DNA of 64,000 nucleotides, taken from REEB76 sp049698775. Lineage in GTDB: Bacteria; Pseudomonadota; Gammaproteobacteria; Natronospirales; REEB76. The notes under the pieces are model-generated. The model was given only the letters and a program-made list of their open reading frames with translations, was not told where the DNA came from and did no database searches. Shown one piece after another: positions 33,000 through 42,171 of this stretch; the stretch's first letter is position 1; every line of letters begins with the position of its first letter. The DNA lies in assembly GCA_049698775.1 (NCBI GenBank), contig JBAVYM010000053.1, forward strand, positions 33,371 through 97,370. The letters run 5' to 3'. Position numbers and translations under genes: made by a program.

Positions 33000-34020
33000 C
33001 GGCGGGCGCCCTCACCTTCTTGGGCAGGAGCTTGTCGCGGATGGCCTGCTCGATTTCGGCGGCGACCTCGGGATTTTGCTGCATGTATTCGCGCGCGCCT
33101 TCCTTACCCTGGGCGATCTTCTTGCCCTTGTAGCTGTACCAGGCGCCGGATTTCTCAACCAGGTTCTGCAACACACCCAGCTCGATGATTTCGCCGGCGC
33201 GGGAAATGCCCTCGCCATAAAGAATCTCGAATTCCGCCTGGCGGAACGGCGGCGCCACCTTGTTCTTCACCACCTTGACGCGGGTCTCGTTGCCGATGAC
33301 TTCCTCGCCCTTCTTGATGGCGCCAATGCGGCGGATGTCGAGACGCACGGACGCGTAGAACTTGAGCGCATTGCCACCGGTGGTGGTCTCGGGGTTGCCG
33401 AACATCACGCCGATCTTCATGCGGATCTGGTTGATGAAGATCACCAGTGTGTTCGAGCGCTTGATGTTGGCGGTGAGCTTGCGCAACGCTTGCGACATGA
33501 GGCGCGCTTGCAAGCCCATGTGGGAATCACCCATTTCGCCTTCGATCTCGGCTTTGGGCGTGAGCGCGGCGACTGAATCCACCACCACCACGTCCACGGC
33601 GGCGGAGCGCACCAGCATGTCGGTGATTTCCAGTGCCTGCTCGCCGGTGTCGGGTTGCGAAATGAGAAGATCGTCCACGTTGACGCCGAGTTTGCCGGCG
33701 TAAGTCGGATCCAGCGCGTGTTCCGCATCCACGAACGCGGCGGTGCCGCCCTTGCGCTGGATTTCAGCGATCACCTGCAGGGTCAACGTGGTCTTGCCGG
33801 AGGATTCCGGACCGTACACTTCCACCACCCGGCCGCGCGGCAGACCGCCGACGCCGAGCGCGATGTCAAGGCCGAGAGAACCTGTGGACACCACGTCCAC
33901 GTCGCGGGAGGCAATATGGTCACCGAGGCGCATGACCGATCCCTTGCCGAACTGTTTTTCGATCTGACTCAGCGCCGCCGCCAGCGCCTTCTTTCTGTTG
34001 TCATCCATGGTTGCACCCAT
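32971..34020 (-). CDS. recA: Recombinase RecA
   Basis: ATP-dependent strand-exchange protein and LexA co-protease. The 349-residue product has Walker A GPESSGKTTL, the VDAEHALDPTYAGKLGV segment, Walker B VVVVDSVAALTPKAEIEGEM with loop L1, and NQIRMKIGVMFGNPETTTGG (loop L2). The C-terminus is acidic (EPVAAEEA) as in autoregulated RecA. The start is MGATMDD at 34020 with CAGG about 11 bp upstream; MDDNRKK at 34008 is an alternative. It heads recA-recX-alaS-lysC. Confidence 0.98.
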   Translation of the reverse strand: MGATMDDNRKKALAAALSQIEKQFGKGSVMRLGDHIASRDVDVVSTGSLGLDIALGVGGLPRGRVVEVYGPESSGKTTLTLQVIAEIQRKGGTAAFVDAEHALDPTYAGKLGVNVDDLLISQPDTGEQALEITDMLVRSAAVDVVVVDSVAALTPKAEIEGEMGDSHMGLQARLMSQALRKLTANIKRSNTLVIFINQIRMKIGVMFGNPETTTGGNALKFYASVRLDIRRIGAIKKGEEVIGNETRVKVVKNKVAPPFRQAEFEILYGEGISRAGEIIELGVLQNLVEKSGAWYSYKGKKIAQGKEGAREYMQQNPEVAAEIEQAIRDKLLPKKVRAPAGEPVAAEEA

Positions 34021-34078
34021 CGTTGTTTACCTGAAAAATCGGATTGAAAATGCCGTGCTGATTATTCCACAGATCGCC

Positions 34079-34630
34079 TCAGCCCGCAGCCTGCACGGTG
34101 AGCGGCCAGGCTGCGAGCGGTTGATATTCGCTGCCCGTCTCGCGGGTAACGGAGCGCACCAACACAAATTCCCGCACCGGCCAGTGGATCGCGCGGATGG
34201 TTCCCAACTCACCCGGTTTGCTGACTTTGCGGGCGAGCGTCACATGCGGCATGAACGGCTTCGGATCGGGTTTGAGCCCGCGGCTGCGGAGCGCTGCCGC
34301 CAGTTCCTGCGCCAACCGGCGTGCGGTGTCGGGCGCTACGCTGGCGCCAAGCCACGCCACCCGCGGGTCGTCCCAGTAACCCAGACGGTCGAGAGGGAGG
34401 CTGAACGGCTGAGTTTTTACACCTGAGGCAGCCTCCCGCGCCGTAATCGCCTCGACTGCACTCACTCTGCCCAGGAAAACCAAGGTGATGTGAAAGTTCT
34501 CCGCCAGCACCGGCTTGCCACCGCTGACCCGGACCGCGCGGCGGGTCTCCTTATAGATAGCATGGCGGGCCGCCTCATCCGGCCAAAGCGCGAAGAACAA
34601 CCGCTCATGTATTTCAGCCGTCGGGACCAT
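34079..34630 (-). CDS. thpR: RNA 2',3'-cyclic phosphodiesterase (2H family, 2'-5' RNA ligase-like)
   Basis: A 183-residue protein of the 2H phosphoesterase superfamily, hydrolysing 2',3'-cyclic phosphate ends and able to act on 2'-5' linkages. The two catalytic HxTx motifs are HITLVFLG and HVTLARKV; RLFFALWPDEAAR at the N-terminus is typical. I use ATG 34630 (AGGG upstream), which overlaps the pncC 3' end by 17 bp. It lies between pncC and recA on the same strand. Confidence 0.88.
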   Translation of the reverse strand: MVPTAEIHERLFFALWPDEAARHAIYKETRRAVRVSGGKPVLAENFHITLVFLGRVSAVEAITAREAASGVKTQPFSLPLDRLGYWDDPRVAWLGASVAPDTARRLAQELAAALRSRGLKPDPKPFMPHVTLARKVSKPGELGTIRAIHWPVREFVLVRSVTRETGSEYQPLAAWPLTVQAAG

Positions 34631-35111
34631 CAACCAAGCCCTGAAGCGCCACGGCCACCGCCTGCCGCCGAACCGCCTCGCGGTTGCCGGCAAATTGGTA
34701 ACGGTTCATCGCGCACTCCCCTTCAGGCCAAGCCCAGGCAACCCAGACGGTGCCCACCGGCTTTTCGGGGGTTCCGCCATCCGGCCCGGCGATGCCGCTG
34801 ACCGCGACCGCTACCTGGGCGCCGCTATGCGCTACGGCGCCAAGCGCCATCTCGTTCACCGTGGCCTCGGATACGGAGCCGTGCTCCGCCAGTGTCTTTT
34901 CCTTCACCCCCAGCATGGCCTGTTTGGCAGCATTGCTGTAGGTCACGAAGCCCCGATCAAACCACTCGGAGCTGCCGGCCACATCGGTAATGCACTTGGC
35001 GATCCAGCCGCCGGTGCAGGATTCGGCCGTGGCCAGCTTGAGCTTGCGCTGCAACAAACGCCGCCCCACTTCGGCGGCTAGCCCGGCCAGATTGGCATCA
35101 TCGAAACGCAT
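34614..35111 (-). CDS. pncC: Nicotinamide-nucleotide amidohydrolase (CinA C-terminal domain type)
   Basis: Deamidates NMN to nicotinate mononucleotide in pyridine-nucleotide recycling. At 165 residues it is the stand-alone CinA C-terminal domain: LATAESCTGGWIAK holds the catalytic Ser/Thr region, followed by VAGSSEWFDRGFVTYSNAAK and AVAVSGIAGPDGGTPEKPVG. Position upstream of recA is conserved in gammaproteobacteria. It overlaps thpR. Confidence 0.92.
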   Translation of the reverse strand: MRFDDANLAGLAAEVGRRLLQRKLKLATAESCTGGWIAKCITDVAGSSEWFDRGFVTYSNAAKQAMLGVKEKTLAEHGSVSEATVNEMALGAVAHSGAQVAVAVSGIAGPDGGTPEKPVGTVWVAWAWPEGECAMNRYQFAGNREAVRRQAVAVALQGLVDGPDG

Positions 35112-35152
35112 ACGCCGATGCTATCACGAGGGTTCATGCTAGATTAAAGCCC

Positions 35153-35566
35153 ATGAAACAACCGGAACACACGCTTTTTATCAAACTTGCCGACGCCATC
35201 CGCCGCCATATCCCAGACGTGCAGGCGATCTATCTGTTCGGTTCCCATGTCGGCGTTGCCCACCGGCCGGACAGCGACGTTGACTTGGCCGTTCTCTCGC
35301 CTGTTCCGCTGGAAGTTGAAAAGCTGTTCCTGCTAAGCGGCACCCTCGCCGATATCGCCAAGCATCATGTGGATCTGGTGGACCTGCGTGCCGCCTCGAC
35401 CGTTATGCGCAGCCAGATCATTGCCAACGGCAGACGGATCTTTTGTGCCGATGAGATCGCGTGTGAAAATTTTGAAGACATGGTTTACTCCAGCTATGCG
35501 CGTCTCAACGAAGAGCGGCGGCATATCCTCACGGACATCCAAGCACGGGGGCGCATCCATGGCTGA
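35153..35566 (+). CDS. mntA: MNT-domain nucleotidyltransferase antitoxin (MntA-like)
   Basis: A 137-residue minimal nucleotidyltransferase. YLFGSHVGVAHRPDSDVDLA shows the GS-x10-DxD active site exactly. In MntA-HepT modules this enzyme adds AMP to a Tyr of the HEPN toxin and neutralises it. The next gene overlaps by 8 bp (ATGGCTGA) and encodes that partner, so the pair is a type VII toxin-antitoxin operon. No clear Shine-Dalgarno precedes the ATG; a TAGATT box at 35140-35145 would give a nearly leaderless transcript. It sits between pncC and mutS. Confidence 0.88.
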   Translation: MKQPEHTLFIKLADAIRRHIPDVQAIYLFGSHVGVAHRPDSDVDLAVLSPVPLEVEKLFLLSGTLADIAKHHVDLVDLRAASTVMRSQIIANGRRIFCADEIACENFEDMVYSSYARLNEERRHILTDIQARGRIHG

Positions 35567-35972
35567 CGATGTATTACTCAACAAAGCCGCCATCATCGAG
35601 CGCTGTCTCAAACGAGTCCGCGAAGACTACATCGGCCATGAAACCGAATTGGATACCAATCACACGCGCCAGGATGCCATCGTGCTCAACCTGCAACGGG
35701 CTTGCGAAGCGGCCATTGATTTGGCCATGCACATGGTACGCATCCGCCGGCTTGGCTTGCCGCAGGAATCCCGTGAGGCCTTCACATTGCTGGAGCAGGC
35801 GCGCCTGCTTGCGCCGGAGCTTGCCGGCCGCATGCGGGCCATGGTTGGCTTCCGCAATATCGCTGTGCATCAATATCAACAGCTTAGCCTGTCAATTCTG
35901 CGCGCCATTCTGGAAAAACGCTTGCATGACTTCGACGAATTCACCCAAACGCTGCTGACGCTCAAGAGCTAG
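35559..35972 (+). CDS. hepT: HEPN-domain toxin (HepT-like, DUF86)
   Basis: A 137-residue HEPN ribonuclease-type toxin. The catalytic R-x4-H motif appears in GFRNIAVHQYQQ, with Tyr in the position modified by MntA in characterised pairs. LNLQRACEAAIDLAMHMVRI is the typical central HEPN helix. It starts inside the mntA stop region and is expected to be co-translated with it. mutS starts 13 bp after its stop, so the toxin pair may now share a transcript with mutS. Confidence 0.88.
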   Translation: MADDVLLNKAAIIERCLKRVREDYIGHETELDTNHTRQDAIVLNLQRACEAAIDLAMHMVRIRRLGLPQESREAFTLLEQARLLAPELAGRMRAMVGFRNIAVHQYQQLSLSILRAILEKRLHDFDEFTQTLLTLKS

Positions 35973-35985
35973 CCTCACGCAAACC

Positions 35986-38547
35986 ATGAACGACGATTTC
36001 TCCGACCACACGCCGGTCATGCGCCAGTACCTGCGCGTCAAGGCCGAGCATCCGGATATCCTGGTGCTCTACCGCATGGGTGATTTCTACGAGCTCTTTT
36101 ACGCAGACGCGCGCAAAGCCGCGCGTCTGCTGGACATCACGCTCACGCAGCGCGGCCAGTCGGCTGGCGGGCCCATTCCCATGGCGGGAGTGCCCTATCA
36201 CGCGGTGGAAGGCTATCTCGCGAAACTGGTGAAGCTCGGCGAATCCGTAGCGATCTGCGAACAGATCGGTGATCCCGCCACGTCTAAAGGCCCAGTGGAA
36301 CGCAAGGTGGTGCGCATCATCACGCCGGGCACGGTTACTGATGAAGCACTGCTCGAGGAACGGCGCGACAATCTGCTCGCGGCGGTGTGCGCGGGTGGCA
36401 CGCATTACGGTCTCGCCGCCCTCGATCTGGGCAGTGGGCGATTCACGGTGCTGGAAGCGGACGGCGACGGGGCGCTGGCTGCGGAACTGGAACGCTTGAA
36501 ACCGGCGGAACTGCTGTTCAGCGAAGACGCAGTGTTGCCGCGCGCGCTGACCGAGCGGCCCGGCGCGCGCCGCCGGCCGCCCTGGCATTTCGATGCCACT
36601 ACCGCCATGCGGCTGCTGACCACGCAATTCAAAACACATGATCTCGCTGGGTTCGGCTGCGAGGGCCTGGATGCTGCGATTACCGCAGCGGGTGCTCTGC
36701 TGCAATACGTGCAGGAAACCCAGCGCACCGCACTGCCGCATATCACCGGCTTGAGCGTCGAACGGCGTGACGACGCTTTGATTCTCGATGCCGCCACACG
36801 CCGCAATCTGGAAATCGAAACCAATCTCGCCGGCCGCATGGAGCACACGCTCGCCGGCGTTATGGACCGCACCGTCACTCCCATGGGCGCGCGCCTGCTG
36901 CGCCGCTGGCTCAACCGGCCGCTGCGCGATCACGCGATACTCAGGCAGCGCTATCACGCGGTTGCCGCGCTCCAGGAAGATCGCCATTACGAAGCCTTGC
37001 GCGAACTTCTGAATGGTATCGGCGATCTGGAGCGCATTCTCGCGCGCGTGGCGCTCAAATCCGCACGCCCGCGGGATTTGACCCAGTTGCGTTACGCTCT
37101 GGGCGAATTGCCGGCATTACAAGCGCAGTTGAAACCACTTGATTCGCCACTTATCCAGCAGCTCGCCGCCGATGCCGGCAACCACCCCGAAACTCATGCC
37201 TTGCTCGCCAAAGCCATTATTGAAAACCCACCGGCATTAGTCCGTGACGGCGGCGTGATCGCCGCAGGCTACGACACGGAACTGGACGAGCTGCGCAGGC
37301 TCAGCGAACACGCGGACCAGTATTTGAGCGATCTCGAAACGCGCGAGCGCGAACGCTCGGGCATTTCCACGCTGCGCGTCAACTACAACCGCGTGCACGG
37401 CTACTACATCGAAGTCAGCCGCGCGCAGGCCGACAAAGTGCCAAGCGACTATCTGCGCCACCAGACGCTGAAGGGCGTGGAGCGTTATATCACGCCGGAA
37501 CTCAAGAGCTTCGAGGACAAGGTGTTGTCCGCCCGCGAGCGTGCGCTGGCACGTGAGAAAGGTTTGTACGAGACATTGCTGGATTTGCTCATCGAGAACC
37601 TGGCGGGTTTGCAACAGACCGCCGCCGCGCTGGCCACACTGGACGTGCTCGCCAACCTCGCCGAGCGCGCCGACGCGCTCAAGTTCGCCGCGCCGGAGCT
37701 GACCGATGCGCCCGTGCTGCACATCGAGGCCGGCCGACACCCGGTAGTTGAGCAAGTGATTGATATACCGTTCGTGCCCAACGATCTGGAATTAAACGAT
37801 GCGCGTCGCCTGCTCATCATCACCGGCCCCAACATGGGCGGCAAATCCACCTACATGCGTCAGGCCGCGCTCATCGTGATCTTGGCGCACATCGGCAGCT
37901 ATGTGCCGGCGGCGCGCGCGGTCATCGGCCCGCTGGATCGCATCTTCACACGTATCGGCGCCTCCGACGACCTGGCTGGTGGGCGTTCCACCTTCATGGT
38001 GGAAATGGTGGAAACCGCGAACATCCTCAACAACGCCACCGACCAGAGCCTCGTGCTCATGGACGAAATCGGCCGCGGCACCAGCACCTACGACGGCATG
38101 TCACTCGCCTGGGCGGCGGCGAGCTACATCGCCCGCGAATTGAAATCCTTCACCCTGTTCGCTACTCATTACTTCGAACTCACCGCTCTACCGGAACTGG
38201 TGGACGGCTGCGCCAACGTGCATCTGGATGCCACCGAGCACGAGCACACCTTAGTGTTTCTGCATACGGTCAAAGAGGGTTCCGCAGATCGCAGTTACGG
38301 TCTGCAAGTGGCGGCCTTGGCGGGCATCCCGAAAGCGGTTATCTCGGAAGCCCGTGGCCGTCTCGCCGGTCTGGAAGCTGAATCCCTTCAACACACAGGT
38401 GCGGAATCAGACACGCCCGCGCCTCCGCAACTTGGGTTATTTGCACCCGAACATCCCGCACTGGCCGAGCTGCGCAACCTGGATGTCGAGAATCTCACAC
38501 CCAGGCAGGCACTGGATTTGCTCTACGCATTGAAAGATAAACTCTGA
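35986..38547 (+). CDS. mutS: DNA mismatch repair protein MutS
   Basis: Mismatch-recognition ATPase of 853 residues. YRMGDFYELFYADA carries the mismatch-wedging Phe-x-Glu. The clamp/lever region precedes Walker A GPNMGGKSTYMRQ, followed by FTRIGASDDLAGGRSTFMVE, Walker B LVLMDEIGRGTSTYDG and the ATHYFELTAL signature. The C-terminus DVENLTPRQALDLLYALKDK is the tetramer/MutL-contact tail. It follows hepT by only 13 bp; its own promoter is not obvious. Confidence 0.98.
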   Translation: MNDDFSDHTPVMRQYLRVKAEHPDILVLYRMGDFYELFYADARKAARLLDITLTQRGQSAGGPIPMAGVPYHAVEGYLAKLVKLGESVAICEQIGDPATSKGPVERKVVRIITPGTVTDEALLEERRDNLLAAVCAGGTHYGLAALDLGSGRFTVLEADGDGALAAELERLKPAELLFSEDAVLPRALTERPGARRRPPWHFDATTAMRLLTTQFKTHDLAGFGCEGLDAAITAAGALLQYVQETQRTALPHITGLSVERRDDALILDAATRRNLEIETNLAGRMEHTLAGVMDRTVTPMGARLLRRWLNRPLRDHAILRQRYHAVAALQEDRHYEALRELLNGIGDLERILARVALKSARPRDLTQLRYALGELPALQAQLKPLDSPLIQQLAADAGNHPETHALLAKAIIENPPALVRDGGVIAAGYDTELDELRRLSEHADQYLSDLETRERERSGISTLRVNYNRVHGYYIEVSRAQADKVPSDYLRHQTLKGVERYITPELKSFEDKVLSARERALAREKGLYETLLDLLIENLAGLQQTAAALATLDVLANLAERADALKFAAPELTDAPVLHIEAGRHPVVEQVIDIPFVPNDLELNDARRLLIITGPNMGGKSTYMRQAALIVILAHIGSYVPAARAVIGPLDRIFTRIGASDDLAGGRSTFMVEMVETANILNNATDQSLVLMDEIGRGTSTYDGMSLAWAAASYIARELKSFTLFATHYFELTALPELVDGCANVHLDATEHEHTLVFLHTVKEGSADRSYGLQVAALAGIPKAVISEARGRLAGLEAESLQHTGAESDTPAPPQLGLFAPEHPALAELRNLDVENLTPRQALDLLYALKDKL

Positions 38548-38553
38548 CCGAAT

Positions 38554-39186
38554 TCAGTGCTGGAATCTTCCCTGTCGCAAGAATCCGATCACCTCTTCCG
38601 CCACTTCAAGGCTAAACAGCAATCCGGTGTGAGTGGTTTTGACTTCGACGTAATCCGTGGCGCCGGTGAGACGGGTTTCTTGCACTGCTACCAAGCCGTC
38701 ATGAGGTTCGGGCAAGTCGGGACGCAGCGGATTGAAGCCGAAGCCGCCGGTGCCGGCGAGGACACCAAGTTCGCGTTGGCCGCTCCACTTCGGATCGTAT
38801 TCTTCGGCAAGACCGTCCGGTCCGCTCTGGCCGAGAATCCAGCCAAGATTTCTGGCGACCAGATTGCGCGCAGCCAAGCTGCCTTTCACCGGCGAGCCCA
38901 GTAACACCACGCGGCCGGGTGGAACTTCGGCGCCCAACTCGAACATGCGCAGGATCACCAAACCGCCCAGGCTGTGGCCAACGAGATGCAGCGTCTCCAC
39001 CTTGAGACCGGTAACGTAATCCGCTAGCCGTTGAGCGTTGGCGCGCACCGGTTCGAGCACAGTGTGGTAATGAAACTGATGTGTCTCGAAACCGGCCTGA
39101 CTCACGCGCAAGCGCAGCAACGATAGCTCCAGACCGGTCATGTATAGGCCGTGGACAAAGACGACGGTTTCTTTGGTTTCAGTCAT
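38554..39186 (-). CDS. Alpha/beta hydrolase (lipase/esterase-like)
   Basis: A 210-residue protein. VVFVHGLYMTGLELSLLRLR is the oxyanion-hole HG strand, LHLVGHSLGGLVILRMFELG the nucleophile elbow, and PHDGLVAVQETRL with KTTHTGLLFS supply plausible Asp and His residues. The scan for GHSLGG and the PGAP1-like layout suggest a lipase or acyl hydrolase, but the substrate is unknown. No signal peptide is seen. It converges on mutS with a 6-bp gap. Confidence 0.82.
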   Translation of the reverse strand: MTETKETVVFVHGLYMTGLELSLLRLRVSQAGFETHQFHYHTVLEPVRANAQRLADYVTGLKVETLHLVGHSLGGLVILRMFELGAEVPPGRVVLLGSPVKGSLAARNLVARNLGWILGQSGPDGLAEEYDPKWSGQRELGVLAGTGGFGFNPLRPDLPEPHDGLVAVQETRLTGATDYVEVKTTHTGLLFSLEVAEEVIGFLRQGRFQH

Positions 39187-39274
39187 GTGAGATTCCGAAT
39201 GCAGGAGTAGCCTCCGCCCGCGATGGGTCAGGATCGCAGTCGGGATGGCCTCTCCGCAGGCCGCACTTGTGCAT

Positions 39275-39380
39275 CAGCTTATTGCCATACCATGTCATTG
39301 CGAGGCCGCTTGCCGGCCGAAGCAATCTCATGACGGGATTGCTTCGCTGCGCTCGCAATGACGTCTAAAGACATAAGCTG
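39275..39380. repeat. Nested palindromic element between hydrolase and ispG
   Basis: Inner arms 'gtcattgcgag' (39294) and 'ctcgcaatgac' (to 39362) enclose 'gaagcaatc/gattgcttc'; outer arms 'cagctta' (39275-39281) and 'taagctg' (39374-39380) extend it. This is a widespread intergenic fold-back family in proteobacteria. It lies in the 363-bp gap upstream of ispG. Confidence 0.65.
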
Positions 39381-39420
39381 CGCAAGCGCACCCTAGCTGA
39401 TTGGAATTTCCATTATGGCA

Positions 39421-39460
39421 CCCCACATCCCCGCCTTCTCCCACAAGGGGCGAAGGGGTA
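39421..39460. repeat. Short repeat sharing a core with the trpG-trpD intergenic repeat
   Basis: 'tctcccacaagggg' here is the inverse of 'ccccttgtgggaga' at 56836-56849 and has similar C/G-rich flanks, so both belong to the 'CCCTCTCCC...GGGAGAGGG' repeat family. Confidence 0.5.
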
Positions 39461-39549
39461 AAAAAGAACAAACCACTTTACCCGGTTTCCGCCGACCCGA
39501 TACGAATCCGCTATCATAAAAGACCCTGAAATTCTGACACTGTCGGCTT

Positions 39550-40785
39550 ATGAACGACACGGCTTTCCCCAAACAGCGGCGCCGCAGCGTGGCGGTGATG
39601 GTCGGCTCCGTGCCGGTAGGTGGCGGCGCGCCCATTGTGGTGCAGTCCATGACCAACACCGACACCGCGGACGTGGACGCCACGGTGAAACAGGTGACGG
39701 ATCTGGCGCGCGCCGGCTCAGAGCTGGTGCGCGTGACGGTGAATACCGAAGAAGCCGCGGCCGCGGTGCCGCACATCCACGAGAAACTCGACGCACAAAA
39801 CTTGCATGTGCCGTTGATCGGCGACTTTCATTACAACGGCCACAAGCTTTTGACCTCCCATCCGGCCTGTGCCGAAGCGCTCGCCAAATACCGCATCAAT
39901 CCCGGCAACGTGGGCCACGGCAGCAAGCACGATACACAGTTCGCCACCATGATCGAGGTGGCGATCAAGAATAATCGCCCAGTGCGCATCGGCGTGAACT
40001 GGGGCAGCCTTGACGAAGAATTGCTAACCCGCATGATGGACGAGAACGCCGCCTCGAAAACGCCGCAGGACGCCAAGGAAGTCATGCATGGCGCCATGGT
40101 GACCTCGGCCCTGCTATCCGCCAGGCGTGCCGAGGAGCTGGGCCTCGGTCACGACAAGATCATCCTGTCCTGCAAGATGAGCGGCGTGCAAGATCTGATT
40201 GATGTGTACATCCGCTTGGCCGTGCGCTGCGATTACCCGCTGCATCTCGGGCTCACGGAAGCCGGCATGGGCAGCAAGGGCATCGTGGCGTCCACCGCGG
40301 CGCTCGCCGTGCTCTTGCAGCAGGGCATCGGCGACACCATCCGCATTTCGCTCACCCCGGAGCCTGGTGGGGACCGCACCCGCGAAGTGATTGTGGCCCA
40401 AGAAATCCTCCAGACCATGGGCCTGCGGGCCTTCGTGCCGCTGGTAGCCGCCTGCCCCGGCTGCGGCCGCACCGCCAGCACGGTGTTCCAACAGCTCGCC
40501 CAGGACATCCAGAGTTATATCCGCATCCGCATGCCGGACTGGAAGCGCGCTTACGCTGGTGTGGAGACCATGCACGTGGCAGTCATGGGCTGCGTGGTGA
40601 ACGGTCCCGGTGAAAGCAAGCATGCCAACATTGGCATCAGCCTGCCGGGAACCGGTGAAAGTCCGGTGGCGCCTGTATTCGTTGATGGGGAAAAAACAGT
40701 TACGCTCAAAGGCGACAAGATAGCCTCAGATTTCCAGAAGATTGTGGAAGATTACGTGCGGAATCACTATTTGGTTCGCGCCTGA
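39550..40785 (+). CDS. ispG: 4-hydroxy-3-methylbut-2-enyl diphosphate synthase
   Basis: [4Fe-4S] enzyme of the MEP isoprenoid pathway (also GcpE), 411 residues. A TIM-barrel N-terminal half (VQSMTNTDTADVDATVKQV) is followed by the ferredoxin-like C-terminal half. Cluster cysteines lie in VAACPGCGRTAST and GCVVNGPGESKHANIGISLP, with the Glu of PGES as fourth ligand. Its presence shows isoprenoid precursors, and hence ubiquinone side chains, are made by the MEP route. It stands alone between a repeat-filled gap and phhA. Confidence 0.96.
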   Translation: MNDTAFPKQRRRSVAVMVGSVPVGGGAPIVVQSMTNTDTADVDATVKQVTDLARAGSELVRVTVNTEEAAAAVPHIHEKLDAQNLHVPLIGDFHYNGHKLLTSHPACAEALAKYRINPGNVGHGSKHDTQFATMIEVAIKNNRPVRIGVNWGSLDEELLTRMMDENAASKTPQDAKEVMHGAMVTSALLSARRAEELGLGHDKIILSCKMSGVQDLIDVYIRLAVRCDYPLHLGLTEAGMGSKGIVASTAALAVLLQQGIGDTIRISLTPEPGGDRTREVIVAQEILQTMGLRAFVPLVAACPGCGRTASTVFQQLAQDIQSYIRIRMPDWKRAYAGVETMHVAVMGCVVNGPGESKHANIGISLPGTGESPVAPVFVDGEKTVTLKGDKIASDFQKIVEDYVRNHYLVRA

Positions 40786-40926
40786 GTTTAGTCCAAGGAA
40801 TTGAGTGACTTGAAGTCATCAGCTTCGGTCTCTATCTGGAATGACCGATATATATAGAGGCGGTTGCCCATCGCCCAAGACCTTGGCTCCCAACTGGTAA
40901 AATGGCGGTCTCAGGACAGGAAACAC

Positions 40927-41733
40927 ATGGGTAAAACCACCAAATACATCGCCAAGGTTCCTGACCGGAACGGCCAGATTCCGTACAGCCCGGAAGAGAA
41001 CGCGGTTTGGCGGGATCTCATCACCCGGCAGCGGCCCATCGTCGAAAAATACGCCTGCGACGACTACCGGGAGGCCTTGGAACGGATGCACTTTCCCACC
41101 GACCGCATCCCGCAATGCCAGGAAGTTTCCGCGGTGCTGCGCCGGCACACCAGCTGGGAGGTGGCGCCGGTGCCGGCTCTGATCCCCTTCGACCAGTTTT
41201 TTGCCCTGCTGGCCGACAAGAAATTCCCGGCTGCGTCCTTCATCCGCAGCCGCGAGGAAATGGATTATCTGCAGGAGCCGGACATCTTCCACGAGGTCTT
41301 CGGCCACACGCCGCTGCTCACCGATCCACGCTTTGCGGAGTTCACGCATGCCTATGGCAAGGCCGGCGTGAAGGCCGATAAAAAAGACCACATGATGCTC
41401 GCGCGGTTGTACTGGTTTACCGTCGAATTTGGGTTAATAAACACACGCAAGGGCTTGAAAACCTACGGCGCTGGTATAGTTTCGTCGTTTGGCGAAACCC
41501 CCTATTCCATTGAGAGCGACAAACCGCTGCGCAAGCCTTTCGATGCTATTGATGCGTTGCGCACGCCCTACCGCATAGATATCTTCCAGACCACGTATTT
41601 CATCATCAACAGCCTCGAAGACATGTTCAAGCTGGCCCACCGGAACCTGATCGGACTCATCAACGAGGCCCGCCGGCTCGGCATGCACGAACCCAATTTC
41701 CCGCCGGCCGAGAAGACCGTCTCCTGGGCCTGA
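40927..41733 (+). CDS. phhA: Phenylalanine 4-monooxygenase
   Basis: Pterin-dependent non-heme iron hydroxylase converting phenylalanine to tyrosine. The 268-residue bacterial form lacks the eukaryotic regulatory domain. Iron ligands are the two His of IFHEVFGHTPLL and the Glu of WFTVEFGLINTRKG. VPALIPFDQFFALLADKKFP is a typical conserved stretch. ATG 40927 has AGGA 7 bp upstream; the extension to 40864 has no similarity. The cofactor is regenerated by phhB, 33 bp downstream. The product feeds the HppD/HmgA pathway at the start of the window. Confidence 0.96.
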   Translation: MGKTTKYIAKVPDRNGQIPYSPEENAVWRDLITRQRPIVEKYACDDYREALERMHFPTDRIPQCQEVSAVLRRHTSWEVAPVPALIPFDQFFALLADKKFPAASFIRSREEMDYLQEPDIFHEVFGHTPLLTDPRFAEFTHAYGKAGVKADKKDHMMLARLYWFTVEFGLINTRKGLKTYGAGIVSSFGETPYSIESDKPLRKPFDAIDALRTPYRIDIFQTTYFIINSLEDMFKLAHRNLIGLINEARRLGMHEPNFPPAEKTVSWA

Positions 41734-41766
41734 AAACCCGTCACCTTCAACACCATTGAGGTTGCC

Positions 41767-42105
41767 ATGACTGAACTGGCTGAAAAACACTGCGTCCCCT
41801 GCGAAGGCGGCGTCAAACCCCTGACCCGCGACGAAGCGGAGCGCTACCTGGAAAAGCTCGCGCCTGAATGGCAGTTGAGCGCCGACAACAAACAGATCCA
41901 CAAGGACTTCAAATTCAAGGGTTTCAACGCCACCATGGGCTTCGTGAACGCCATCGCCTGGATCGCGAACCAGGAAGGTCATCACCCGGACCTGGAAGTT
42001 GGTTACAGCCACTGTCTGGTGCGCTACACGACTCACGCCATCGGCGGGCTGTCAGAGAATGATTTCATCTGCGCGGCCAAGGTGGACAAGCTGCTGGCCA
42101 AGTGA
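41767..42105 (+). CDS. phhB: 4a-hydroxytetrahydrobiopterin dehydratase
   Basis: A 112-residue pterin-4a-carbinolamine dehydratase that recycles the oxidised pterin from PhhA. The active-site motif [E/D]-x3-H-[H/P]-P is seen as EGHHPDLEVGYSHCLVRY, with FNATMGFVNAIAWIA before it. The operon with phhA follows the Pseudomonas arrangement. Start ATG 41767. Confidence 0.95.
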   Translation: MTELAEKHCVPCEGGVKPLTRDEAERYLEKLAPEWQLSADNKQIHKDFKFKGFNATMGFVNAIAWIANQEGHHPDLEVGYSHCLVRYTTHAIGGLSENDFICAAKVDKLLAK

Positions 42106-42171
42106 CGTTCACGGCGTGATGCTCGACAAACATTCCGCGCCAGTGGAGTTTTGTTGCAGAAACCGAACAAA

